Source of the DNA: Nymphaea colorata
Taxonomy: Eukaryota; Streptophyta; Magnoliopsida; Nymphaeales; Nymphaeaceae
Length of the DNA: 64,000 nucleotides
Direction: 5' to 3'
Assembly: GCF_008831285.2 (NCBI RefSeq)
Contig: NC_045140.1
Span: forward strand, 26,616,131-26,680,130
Shown here: positions 10,621 through 22,520 of the stretch, piece by piece
Layout: each line of letters starts with the position of its first letter
How positions within the stretch are numbered: the stretch's first letter is position 1
The notes under the pieces: generated by a model
What the model was told of the DNA's origin: nothing
Databases searched by the model: none
What the model saw: only the letters and a program-made list of their open reading frames with translations
Program-made: the position numbers and the translations under genes

Positions 10621-12229
10621 TGGTCAGATCAGAAAGAAAGAGGGAGAGAGAAAAGCACGGCAGGGCCTGAGACCAGACGTTGGGAGTGTCACCGGGCTCA
10701 GATCTTTCCATATGGAGGGTTCAAATCCCAGTAGAAAACAGAGTAAAATATTTGGAGGTTTCCTCTGCATTTGTACCAAATGACTGTAGACCAGCACCGG
10801 GAATTGGACCAAGACCGGTCCAAAGATTCACCGTTCTTTGAAAATCTTCATGTCTTTCACTGTGCAAGGGTGGTTTTCATAGTTTGAACATTTGTACTTG
10901 TGTTTAACCCCTTCTCCTCCATCTTTCCCTTTCGAAATTGAGATGGTATTTGCAGAAGCCAATGCCGAATCAGATGACCTAGACTTTTTCCATTTCATAA
11001 TGCTAACTTCTGTTGGCCTACCCTTGGAGAAAGAAGACACTGGCTCGCTGCACAGGCCCCACAAAATTTCTTTGAGGCTATGCCATCATGGATGCTGTGT
11101 CGGCTAGGGTTGCCTTGTGATTCTGAACGAACTAGTTAATGACATGACACTTCTCTTGATGAAGGGACTGAAATAGTGAATGGCGCTTCTTGACTGAATC
11201 AATAATGCGCCCTGCATCCCTGCAAGCACCACACTGACAAAATCAGGCCTACCATATTTTTCTTCCTGCTTTCTCTCCCAACCAAAAACAATAAAAATCA
11301 GGACTACCATTCAATGTCCCACTTTTTCTAGCTTTACATGGCTATCATGGCCGACTTAAAAGCTAAGGGCAAGGACCATACAAGCCCAAAAGCTAGGTTC
11401 CTTTTGTAATTTACGCCTTCCATTATCCCTCGCTTGTTTCTCATGCTTTGCTATATGTGATGGAGAGTGACTTCTGCCTTTCCTTTTCATTTTCTTCCTC
11501 CTGAAAACCTGTTCTGTCTCTGTAACTTGTGTTCTGGTGTTGCTGTCAAAGATCACATGGGGCACACATGGTACAACTGTAGATGCCCAAGGTGAATTTC
11601 AGAAGATGCTTGAGTTGACCCATTGACCTCATTTTATGACAGTTGTACCCTCTGCATTCAATATTATTTGGTTAAGGGTATAAGGGATTAATAGAGCAGG
11701 TATTTCTGACCATCAACATTGTTAGGTCACAGCTGATTATTTTAAAAATTTGCTTGGGTTGGTCTCTGACTACCCACTAAGCCTCTTAGTGGGGAGGCTG
11801 ACTATTCCTCTCCTCTTTTCTGAAATTGGACGGCTACTTTGCTCTTCTGCATTGTTTATAGTTTCCTTGTTGCGCTGGTTACTGTGCGCTTCTGCATGTT
11901 GTGCAATGGCGATTGGAGGGCGAGTCGCTTGTTGTCAGCCTGTGTTAGATAAGTTATAAATATGTTGCTTCATTTGTATCTTACTTGAGGTTGCCGTCGT
12001 CGTTTAAGTTAATTGCTCCAAGGGATGAAACACTGCCGGCTGCCCTTTTGATGCGTTGCGTTCGGGGAACCTGCAAGGCTTGTTACTGTAAAAGTAGCGG
12101 GAAAATCGTGAGCAAAGTATGAAGTATGCGCCGCCCGATACATTAGAAGTCATTAAACACATTACCAGATGCATTGCACCGAGATGCATCTATTGAAGTG
12201 TTGTGAGAGGCCAAAGGAATTTTCTATTC
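10621..12229. other. Intergenic, possible SINE remnant
   Basis: No gene is recognised. A Pol III B-box-like GGGTTCAAATCCC at about 10718-10730 sits in a stretch (10620-10830) that is GC-richer than its flanks, which could be an old tRNA-derived SINE. No good A box or full cloverleaf could be drawn. Confidence 0.3.
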
Positions 12230-12394
12230 AAAACCTGAACAGAGAAATCCAATATAAATTTAGATGCTGAAATGTTTCAGTCTCTCACAATATAAGGCAT
12301 CAACTGACTGTGAAAACCTGAACAGAGAAATCCAAAATAAAGTTGAATGCTGAAATGCTTGGACTCCCCACAACACTGTTCAATGCATTGTATT
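12230..12394. repeat. Diverged tandem repeat, 83-bp unit, two copies
   Basis: Copies at 12230-12312 and 12313-12394 both start AAAACCTGAACAGAGAAATC and share ATGCTGAAATG. Their second halves are more diverged (CTCTCACAATATAAGG versus CTCCCCACAACACTG). Confidence 0.75.
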
Positions 12395-13764
12395 TAATCA
12401 CATTATAATGCATCGAGTAGCCATGATTAAAATGGATGTTTGATAGATTTTACTTCTTGCATATATGTAGTATCTTTTGACAATTCACAATTACTTCACC
12501 TGCATTAGCCGATTCGTTCAATCAACACCCTGACTGATTAGCTTCAAAATTCGAAGCACCTGCTGTCAGTATAGGATGGCTATCGGGCTCAATAAGTACT
12601 GAGCCCCTCTGTATAACAAGACAGCTGGACCGGACCTTCATATTTTATTCTTTGATTTGTTAAAAGTTTAAATTAAGTTTATTCACTTTTAAACCTTAAA
12701 AAATGAAAAAAAAACTTTCCCGTTTATTAGATATTGTATCATTACTGACAGCATTGCTCTGCAGAATAGAGGTCGCTTTGGCTCTAATAACGTGATCATG
12801 TAACTAAAAAACATATTATATGCTTGTACTACGAATTAAAAAAAAAACAAGAGAGGCTGTCCAATGTGTCCATCACCTCCACTTTTTAACTAATGATCGT
12901 CGTGGTACTGGCACACTTTTGGTTTGCATAAAGTTTAATATATAAGCGAATAAATTCGACTGTACGTGTTTAATATAAGTTTTAAATTCGGTTTTTATGT
13001 TTTAAAGTTGAAAGCAACATAATTTTTGGAACCAAACCAATCTTTGAGCCGTCCCATCTTCACGAATTATGAGCCATTGATTTTTCGCGGTTTCCGAACA
13101 GATCTTGATGCATACTTTGCATGATTGATAAAGTATATCATTTTTTAAATCCCTACAAGATCTGGCAACCAACAGGGTGTACTATTGTATAATGTAAGGC
13201 TCCCACGTACAAAACAATGTTGATTGGTGCGACCAATGAATGAACTCAAGATTGGTGCATATGAGCGTATACGCATAATGATAAGGGAATTGATATGAGC
13301 TATTTAGAAAATGGGACCCGTGTGGGCTTGATGCCCCCCAATGTCAGCCGATGTATTCATAAGATGATAACAAAAGTTATTTTCTGTTCATAAGAAAGCG
13401 CCATCCTTGCAGAGAGAATTGAATATTTTTACAAAAAAGAATACTGCAACTGGTTAAATTTGAATATTTTACATTTAGCTGCTTGAATTAAACGGAGAAA
13501 AGAAATAGTTAACATGAACTTGTTTCGTACTTGAGCATGTTCTTGTTATGTTGCTAAAAGTGATCTTCGCTCTAGCAAACTTTTCTGAAAGGATTCGGTG
13601 AACTGGCGTCGTGCATCCTGACGATTTATAATGTTTGCACATGCAGAAGGAAGTGAAGAATCATCATGCAATTAAACAGTTTGGATTCGGGTTAGATCCA
13701 TTGTTCACAATATCTGATTTAACCCGATAGTTGTGAATTATACCCAGACTCCAAATTAAGCCCT
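12395..13764. other. AT-rich intergenic DNA
   Basis: No gene, RNA gene or long repeat is seen. At about 13680-13740 there are GGATTCGGGTTAGATCC-type words belonging to the degenerate repeat described at 25130. Confidence 0.5.
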
Positions 13765-13922
13765 TGGGGACCGAGCCAGAAAATTTCAACAAAGGGGCAC
13801 TAGTTAGATAATTTTAGATTTTTAAGAGGCCCCCGTATGTAAATTCAAAAACCAACTATGAAATTTCAATATACAATAACCATTTTTGTGGGATTGCCCA
13901 CACCTCCCTTCGCCCCTGCTGA
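13765..13922 (-). repeat. GTGTGGGCA palindrome repeat, locus 2 (reverse orientation)
   Basis: It begins GGGGACCGAGCCAGAAAATT and ends GTGGGATTGCCCACACCTCC followed by CTTCGCCCCTGC. Read on the minus strand this matches locus 3 (24560-24722) in order of parts: a G-rich start, a GTGTGGGC palindrome, an AT-rich core, and a GGCTC end after a run of T. That supports a short dispersed element. Confidence 0.6.
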
Positions 13923-14439
13923 GCCCTTATCTGATGAGGGCTAAATTTGACATTTATGTATAATTGGGTCAGATCCTTGTTGAGTTTTGGATTCAAATTC
14001 AAATATCTGGACATCTGTACTCTTTACATATCCAAATCAGATCATAATCCAGGTCCTCTTCGCAATACCTGATCCAATTAAATATAGCTGTTTTGGGTCG
14101 GTGAACAGATCTTACTAACCCCTTTGCATCCCTGCATGAAATGCTAAACATGCAAGATTCCGGCCAATGTATGTAACTTCCCCGGCCTGGCTTCCGGCGG
14201 CACAGCTGCTTATGGGACAAGGTGGCAAGTGCCTGCACAAACCAAAAAAATTCTCATCAAAAATTTGTAGGCCCAACCTGAGATCAAACCAAAAGCAGAT
14301 CGTGCTAACTTAAATTTCCGGCTCCACCATCGTCGGCGTCCATCACCATTTCTTAAATAGCAAGAAAGTTTAACTTGTTTTAAAAATACTCATATTTAGT
14401 AGCGCATTATATATATATATAAGGATAGTGTGAGCAACA

Positions 14440-14541
14440 GCGCGCACCAGTCACCATGTGGTTCTGCCACTGATAGGGTCTGTGTTTTGAAGATGGTGAT
14501 TGTCGGGCACTGCAGAATCACATGGTGGCTGGTGTGAGCGC
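14440..14541. repeat. Foldback (inverted repeat), about 28-bp arms
   Basis: The left arm at 14440-14467 (GCGCGCACCAGTCACCATGT then GGTTCTGC) pairs with the right arm at 14512-14541 (GCAGAATCACATGGTGGCTG then GTGTGAGCGC) with a few mismatches and one indel. The loop is about 44 bp. A (TA)n tract lies just to the left. It is probably a decayed miniature element. A small-RNA hairpin is possible but unsupported. Confidence 0.65.
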
Positions 14542-15539
14542 CGCACATATGATTATTTTCACATTACTCACTTGAAATATTTGACCGTTCATATATATAA
14601 GAGCTCTAAAGATGAAGTTTTTGAACTGAACAAGAACGGCAGAGTTTTGCTTTTTGAGTGATGGGTGTTTTGGTCATGGTCTCAAGTCAGTTTCCCCCAG
14701 AATGTTCTCCTCTCCGGGTATATGACACCGGCATTGTAAAATGACAACGAACGTGTAGGGTCCTTGTCACCAGGGTATAATGGCCAGCATGATCATGTGA
14801 GAAAGGGAAATCCGTTCCAATGGAGCAGAAGTCTTTTCCTTTTTCAAGCCCGCAGACAGGATGATTTCAAGCACAGTTCTCTGGATGAGTCTGTGGATTG
14901 GGATTCGGGTCAGCTTCAGGCTTTACTGAAGTATTTTCTGAAATTTGATTTGAATTCAAAGTCGTATTCGAACCTTTTATTGAAACCGAATACTCATTGG
15001 CATCTTCATCGGATTCTGAGTGGTTACTGGACTTAGATCCAGATCCAGCTATGATTCTGCATATTGAATCTAAATCTGATGAACAACCACATGATTCAGA
15101 TCCAAATTTCTTTACCAAATCTACCTAAATATATTCAAAATCAAATCGGCTAAAGGTATATCCAACACCATTTACATCCTAAATATGGGCATTCTAACTT
15201 TTTGTGCGCGTGTGGGGAATGGGGAGAGAAGAGAGAAGGGGGGGACAGGCAGGTTACACTATACAAGAACTAGAAATCCTGAATGGCAAGAGATTGTTCA
15301 CAAGGACGAACTTCATATTCAAGTATGTCAGTTCGCCAAGTGAAGAAATTAGCCTCTAGCTGCACCAAGGCTTTGGAGTCCCCCAAATATCACTCAACGG
15401 CTCAACAGGTGGCATAAGAAAGGCTTCAAAGACAAAACCCTCTATGAATGTTGGAAAGATAGCTTCCACATGGTGATATGATTCATTTGGGAAACCCATA
15501 ACTACTTTAAGCATAAAGGGGAGATTCCTATAGGCAACT
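14542..15539. other. Intergenic with degenerate GGATTCGGAT-type words
   Basis: From about 14890 to 15150 the sequence is built of words such as GATTCGGGT, AAATTTGATTTG, ATCCAGATCCAG and GATTCAGATCC. This is the same degenerate family as 3690-3900, 25130-25345 and 33660-34080. No gene is recognised. Confidence 0.45.
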
Positions 15540-15830
15540 CGGCGAATCAATTTTGGTCGCACTGCAGCGAGCATTGGTGGACCTATCAGTTAACCAAGAT
15601 GATACATGGGTAGAAATCAACATCACCTCCTGGTTTACGGCTGGCAGGAAAGGGGTAGCGGGCCTGATTAGAGACGCCGCATGTCGGTTTTGGTATAGTC
15701 TACTTGCTGATTTGATAAGAATTTTGGTTAGCGGGAGACTCAAGTTCTTATAGAATGCATCAAGTATTTGACTAACTTGGATGACAATCTAGGGCGTATT
15801 TACATTCTGGCAAATGATGGTGATTGGAAG
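15540..15830 (+). pseudogene. Decayed RNase H-like fragment of a non-LTR retrotransposon
   Basis: The plus frame reads TWVEINITSWFTAGRKGVAG then LIRDAACRFWYS, which resembles the start of the plant LINE-associated RNase H domain (a lysine/valine-asparagine strand, a glycine-rich turn, then G-[LV]-[IF]-R-D). It stops after about 66 codons at 15753. Shifting frame gives ETQVLIECIKYLTNLDDNLG, which resembles the following helix. No catalytic aspartate is seen in the first strand (IN-I-T instead of N-x-D). No adjacent reverse transcriptase was found. Confidence 0.35.
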
Positions 15831-15986
15831 CAGCCATTTTGCAGTTCCATAGAATGCAGGTTCTAATCTTTTGATGATTATCCTAGATAATGGACTGTAT
15901 ATCAAATGGAATCCCATAGTTAACATGTGAGACCCATTAAAAGAAAGCACTCCTGAGGCCCTTGCAGACCTATTTTTGTTGTACAT

Positions 15987-16054
15987 ACTACATATTACTC
16001 AATTTTGTTGCAATAAAAGGACTACATATTACTCAACTTTGTTGCAATAAAAGG
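15987..16054. repeat. Tandem duplication, 34-bp unit
   Basis: Two adjacent copies of ACTACATATTACTCAA[T/C]TTTGTTGCAATAAAAGG differ at a single base, which indicates a recent duplication. Confidence 0.95.
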
Positions 16055-19000
16055 ATGCGGGCCTCTCCCCAAGCAGTCATTGTCCGGATAGTTTAATCCT
16101 CTCATTGAATTGTGATCAATTCCGCATCACAGATGTGTCCAAGTGCATAAGATGCAGCGGAGCATAAGACGACATGTTTAAAACCTCGATTTAAGGGTAA
16201 CAGGTGAAAATAAAAGCACGCATTCCAGAAAGCAAAACATGTTACAAATTTATAAGAACCATTACACGGACATCAAGCCAGAGGATGCTATCACCATCCT
16301 CTACCATGGCTCACCTATCCGCTACATAGACAAGTTGATTCAGATGTTCAACAAATCAAAAGCAAAACGACAAACAAGCAGCAAGGAGTACCATGAACTG
16401 CCCTCTGGTAAAATGTAATAAAGGTAACAAATTGCCAGCAGAAATGCAAAGCCCAAAAAAATGTATTGACTGGATTGTATGATCCGAAAGGTAAAACGTT
16501 GTCATATAAATTGCAGTACATAAGTGAAAATGCAATTGACAAACTGAGAAAGAAAAATAATAGAATGAAGGACGAACTAAACTGCAACTACCAGCAAAAA
16601 GTCCTCGAAACTTGATGAAACAAGAAAATTAGTTGAAACACCTAGAGGATTCAAATGTGCGTATGGAGTTAACAAATGGTGACAATTTTAATCACGTCAA
16701 ATCATGGAAAGAACAAAAACTTTCCTGGAAAGAACAAAACTTTCCTTCCATTTCTGATGAAATATGGAGATATATACTGTGGTTCCACTTTTCCATGTTA
16801 CTTCATCTTACTCCTTTCAACCACAAGTCTGTTTACAGCCACCTTTTTCATGCATTAGTGGGACTTTCGCATGCATGTAGCTACTAGAAGAAAAGAATCA
16901 TGGTGAAAAGATAAATAAAACCTTCTTTTCACATTTCTTGTCTTCAACACCAGCCTTCGGTACCATCCAGACAAATATTCACAAACATTAAATCACACCG
17001 ATAGTTTTGGCAAGTAGATTATCTTATAGATGAATAAAAATGAAGGCAACTAGAATATTTTGTAGATGAATAAAATGGTGTTTTTCATATTAGATAAACG
17101 TCTAAGGCACTCGAGTTAGTTTTAGAATCCGTATGGGGTTAACCATCTAAACACCCCAGGGTAATGGTAAGCATCTTCCAACACTTACAATTGGAGGTGA
17201 GGCTTTGCTGGTTAAAGAGCCTCGATGCTGATTGCAGTCAACAGTGGATAAGGAATCTGAAGTCTGTCTTCTTTTCACCCTTTTGGTTGCTTCAATGGCT
17301 TTTACCAGTTTCACTGAAGGTTCTAACATCTTGTAACCACCTTGTTTCCTCCAACAAAAACCAAACAAACTACATGCAAGCCTCTAGTTTAGGTAGTTCT
17401 AATATGATACCCAAGCTTCTTAAACTGGATATATAATCTAATTGACGCCCAATTTCTATCAAACAAGAAGAATCAATGGGATCAGGGCCTCAAGGATTCT
17501 TTCAGTCCACTCCTATGTCCCACTTCGCAATTAAATTTTCGGCCTTTTCAGTGATGGGAAGATGGCATCCACATGCATCCAAAGTTTAACTTTTCAAGAA
17601 CCTGCAACAAACAATTCAAAAACCTATAAACACAGAAGATAACAAATCACAGAGAGGTCGCAGTAATGAAGATAGAGGTAGCACTTGCTAAACCAATCAT
17701 AATTTAAATCTCAAGCACAAACATTTTATGTCCTTTAAGCTGTGCATCAAATGTATAAGCCATAAACAGAAGTAAACATGAGAACTAAGAAGGCACAAAA
17801 AGCACCCAAAAAATCGAAGGAACATTGACAACTTGAGGCATCTATTGTCATACACCAAACATGCATCTAATTTCTATACAGATGATTGATATTTCATTCT
17901 GAAGGAAGTCAATATCATGATGTGCATCTAGCGTAAAAGAGAACAGACATAAGCATGCCAATTCACGCTTTTTAAATGGTATGGACACATACTTTGAGGA
18001 TGTCCAACCATAGCCTAAAGGCCCTAAACCAAGACCTTCTCCAACAATCCAAGGGATATCCAAAGCAAAGCTATGGGGCCTAGGAAGAAAAACTGGTCCA
18101 TCGTATCATATGTCACGGTTACCAACCTAAAGAGGTGGATCATAGTCAAATATCCCAGATCAAAGAGGGATACTGGAATGTAGAGAAGGTGCTGTCATGG
18201 GACTCTTTAAAGGAAACTAGAATTTGTGTTTACTAAGTCCAAGAACCATCTGTCAGATGATAAACAACAACATTATTGACTTGCTTGTTGCACCTACATA
18301 TACGGAAGGTGGTTATACACTGAAATGAACAAATTCATGATAGTGCAACCAGAAGGAAGTACGAACCTTCTAACTGAAACAAAGAATCAGTTTAAGCCAG
18401 TGCACGGAGCTAGTACACAGTACCCAAAAAAAGCTAGAAAACAGATTATTAAGTATCCAACAGTTGAAGCATGAAATCAGTTTGAATGCTGATTGAAAAG
18501 GTACAAATAAAGTTGTTAATGCTAGAACAGCATACACTGTCATTAAATTTTGGTAACAAAACCCAATTTTGCAACTTAGAAACAAGGCACAACTCCCTTA
18601 ATTAATATTTGGGCTAAAGTATTCCCTTTTTTTTGGCTTTCTCACAAAGTTCCTAATGTTCTCAAATTTTATCTTTCCTTTTAATCGTACTCTGTCTCTG
18701 GTTTCTTCCAGTAGGAGTTGGAGCTTTTTGACAGGCTTAAGAAAAAACCCTTTTCTTTTTCCCTAGGGGAGCACTTAAAGCAGATGGCCAGGTTCAAAGG
18801 GGCACCAACCCAGTCCAGAGCAGGCACTCCGTATCCTGGACTGAGCCAATAAATTAACGTTTCAGGTCAGAGGCAGCATGTCCCACCCTTGCCAGGACAT
18901 GGCTCTGCTCCTGGTTTGAGCTAGTATTTGCATTTTTGGATAAGCGTGGATGCAACATTTCACAGCTAAAATGACCAAAAGCCACGATCAATACAGTTTC

Positions 19001-19386
19001 AGTTTACGAAATTATGAGTTAGTTCTTCACAAGCTGTTGGCATGGTAACATCTGAGTATGAAACAACCAGTAGAAGGCAAGCATTAAATGAACAAGAGAG
19101 GGCATGCACTAGAAAAAAATAAATAGACCACAACTTTGGATGCATAATTTGAAAAATGGAATGCTGAATAGAGAAGTTTTCTCCTAAAGTTCACCTCAGG
19201 CAACAAACATCGCAACATGAAAACTTGTACAAACCTGGCAAGTCAAACAGGACACACCTGAACATGGAGAGTCACTGAAGATAATAGCAGAAGGTTCTGG
19301 CTGTGCTTCACAGCTTACAAATACGTCCAATGCACAGCATGTTCTGGAAAATGTCCACAATAAAAGATATCTAAGGGAGAGGTATC
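16055..19386. other. Gene-free stretch downstream of the CRM gene
   Basis: No coding gene is recognised in 3.3 kb. The part nearest 19387 should contain the 3' untranslated region of the minus-strand CRM gene. The DNA is less repetitive than other intergenic parts of the window and looks like transcribed non-coding DNA, so an extended 3' UTR or a non-coding transcript is possible. A short inverted pair CAGTCCAG/CTGGACTG lies at 18811-18843. Confidence 0.4.
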
Positions 19387-21773
19387 TTAACCTTTATTGG
19401 ATTTCTCAGAAACCTGTTCCCTATTCTTGTAAAGGGCAAGATATCTGTGATACTCTTCTAACTCCTTCTCCAACTTCTCAATGAATTGACTTGTGTGTTC
19501 AAGAGATTGTTCAAACTTATACCTCTCCAAGGCCTACAGTAAATATTTAATATACTTAGCCCATCACAAAATTGGCATCATGTTTCATGCATTAAAGGAA
19601 CACTAAAAAGATGTATTCTGGAACATAGATACACATGTCATAGGCCTGAGAACGAAGATTAACAGTTGCTTCAATTTTGTAACGGATGATACCTTCGAGC
19701 ATCCAAGCATGAACCATAATTGCAGATAGGACATTGATAAAATATCTAAGTCCTAAAATGATTTGGAGGAAACCCCTAGACATTTATGGCACTAGAAAAT
19801 GGACCCATAAGGATGAAGGATGAAGAACAAAAATCTTACCTTTGCCTTAGATATAGTATCTGGAGGTGACATAATCTTTGGCTGCACATAGTTCTTTCCT
19901 CGATAGAAAATTATTGTGTTGTCACCTTTAATGTCAATCACAATCCCTTTGCTGAGTCGTGCTAGCTCTTCTGCATATTCATGCACCTGCCCAGGCTTAC
20001 AAGGCTTGCATATAACCTTCACAGTTTCATGTTTTTTCCAATGAAGATGCATGTTAAGAACAACACCCCCAAAGACTCCACGCCGGCCAACTGGGACATA
20101 GTTCTTTTTCTTCTCCCCAGTTCTTTTAAGATAAAACCTCTCCTCTTCTGTCAGACTTTCAGGGTCATAGACTTGCTCAGGAGCTTTTGGAACGTCGAAC
20201 TTTCTTAGCTTTTCAATCAGCCATAATTCTTTCCTCTTTGCCTGACAGAGGAAAAGCATCAAAGTGCAGTCAACTCTACCCGTTCATTTATATTCACATG
20301 AATATGATCAGTATTCTAACCTTTGAATAAGGTTTTGCGATAGGCCCATAATTTAATTTGGTAGCTATTATTAATGCATCCCTTAAGAAAATAAGGTTGG
20401 GTAAATCAACTGAAACATGGAACAGCCAGACAGGAAAACACTGAAACAACGCACAAGCAATAAAAAACAGATGCAACATACCTTTTCCAGTTTATACCTA
20501 ATCCGAACTTCTGGATTTGGAGATGTCATCTTTTTGTTAGCTTTGAGCCGATAAAACCTCAGTTCACTCAGTTTTGCTTTTCTTGACATCTTAAGTCGCT
20601 TTGGCATTTTCTTCCCCATTGTCTTATCCTCAACTTTGGCACTTTGATTGTCCACGGTAAATTTGACAACGTCGTTCTCCATAGATAATGTAACTCTTTC
20701 ACCATTTAGAAACCTAACTTGGCCCCATTTTGCAGAAATTTGGGAAGGTGCTCCGAGCAAATGTGGTCTTCGCAATGCAGGAAAAGAAAAATATGTAATT
20801 GGCTGGTTTGACTCACAGTTTTTCTCATCTCGAGAAGATGGAGAAAGTTCAGAAATATTCAATGCGTTTGGGACCATTAAGCACCTCGTGGAGAAATAGC
20901 ATGCACCACTGCCAAAATATAAAGAAGAAATAAGAAGAATGAGATTTTTTGTTGAATCGTGAAAATATGAGAAAAATCAACTCTACAGGAGTGAGTTACT
21001 TTACAAGAAAGATATTCCTGGGCAATCTGTAATACAGCAAAGGATAGCAGAAAAAGTATACCGTCAATTTCTTTAGAAAAAATCATAAAATAAACAAAAC
21101 CAAACAAGAAATGGTCAAATGAGGAGGGTACCTTTCAATTTGCTAAAAGATCCTTTTCAGCAGAAATAACTATCGATGTTACAAAATTCAAGGTGGCAGT
21201 ACTACAAACTATGGACCAATGACAACATGCTTCAGAACAGTTCTTTTTTGTGTATCTACGTGACCACTTCTGGTACTCCTTCTAAAGAGAGAAGATAGGA
21301 GTATTTCACGTGATAGAAGAAGTAGTAGAAGAAGAAGAAGCAACTTTGCAATGGACATCTAAAAAAAGTCGGTCAACCTGAGATTGAAAATCCATGATAC
21401 TTGACATTAAATCATGTGGCAATCAGAAAATATCTCATGTCACCATAAAAAACCGCTACTGCAGGAGCGCAGGTTCTATAAAAAATTTCCACCCATTTCA
21501 ATCAAATCTTTGTTCTTATTTCTTATTTGTAACGGCGCCCGCAATGATGGTGGTCACATGCAATTTCGTCAGTTCAATTTAAAGACAAGTACCTGAAAAA
21601 CGGAAAGAGACGGCAAACGATGGACACAAGAAGAAGAAGCTTCCTAAAACCATGAGAAGATTGTTATTTCATATAGATAGAATAGAAACTTACCTGGTCG
21701 GAGGACGAAGCTGAGAACCCACCAGCTTGGGAATCCTACTTACGTGGTGGCGACATCTCTGGATAAAACCCAT
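19387..21773 (-). CDS. CRM-domain RNA-binding protein, organelle-targeted (At3g25440/At4g13070-like)
   Basis: Four coding exons on the minus strand, 21694-21773, 20482-20908, 19840-20241 and 19387-19533, join in frame across GT-AG introns to give 351 aa. Exon 1 encodes a basic start MGFIQRCRHHVSRIPKLVGS that looks like an organelle transit peptide. Exon 2 ends in IRYKLEK and joins AKRKELWLIEKLRKFDVPKA of exon 3, as in known relatives. The single CRM (CRS1-YhbY) domain spans about residues 200-290 with the RNA-binding loop VGRRGVFGG. It is followed by RGKNYVQP. The last exon encodes a charged coiled-coil tail (ALERYKFEQSLEHTSQFIEK...). CRM proteins bind group II introns and ribosomal precursors in plastids or mitochondria. 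Single-CRM relatives are 340-380 aa, so this one is complete. Which organelle it enters cannot be decided from the sequence. Confidence 0.92.
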
Positions 21774-22520
21774 ACATTCAAAATCCCACGCAGAACTGCC
21801 GAAAAAAAAAGGACACAAGAAGTGAGGGCAAATTTCATCAAAAGTATGAAATCAATCACATGTTTCGTCATTGTCCAAGTTAGACATAAAAGCATGACGC
21901 CCAATAATCACGAATGCGCAACCAAATATAGACCAGCGACACAGGAAATCTTTGAGGCATTTCGTCGAGCATTGTGCGTGCATAGTGTGTCCACGAAACC
22001 ACCCACACAAGATCATCTCTACAGGCCACAGGCCAGGGGCCAACAAATTCCACACCTTGAAAAATTGCTCAATCGGGATGAGAAAAAACAAATCCACCAA
22101 ACAAAATTTGGACAGCCACGAGAAGATGTTCAAGATAAAATAAGGAATCAGTACGTGCATTTCACCGTTCTTCACGCGCATTTCGAAATCAAACGACAAA
22201 GGAAACTTTCATTCACAAGAGAAGTACCAAAGGCAACTACTAACCCCTTCTCAGAAGTTTCTATGGTCTGCCTGTATTTCAGTGACCGCCTGAAGTTTCT
22301 CTTCGCCGATCGCAGGCCGGAAACTTGCCTATCGCAATCGGGGGACCGGACAGTGGCAGATCAGGGCCGGGTTGTGGACGGCCTTCAAGATCTCCGATCC
22401 ATGATAGATCGAGGGTTTGGGCGGCCTCGAGACCGGGTAGAATCAAAATGAGCCGGGTTCGACCAGAGAACACGGAAGAAAGAGGTCCATATAACGAAGT
22501 CGATCTTTTAATCACGGGCG
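21774..22520. other. 5' leader and promoter region of the CRM gene, with an antisense open frame
   Basis: A GC-rich block at about 22275-22500 is the likely 5' end of the CRM transcript. On the opposite strand a 201-codon ATG-started frame (21846-22451) runs through the same DNA. It has no recognised domain and is most likely chance, but it is unusually long for this AT-rich window. Confidence 0.3.
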
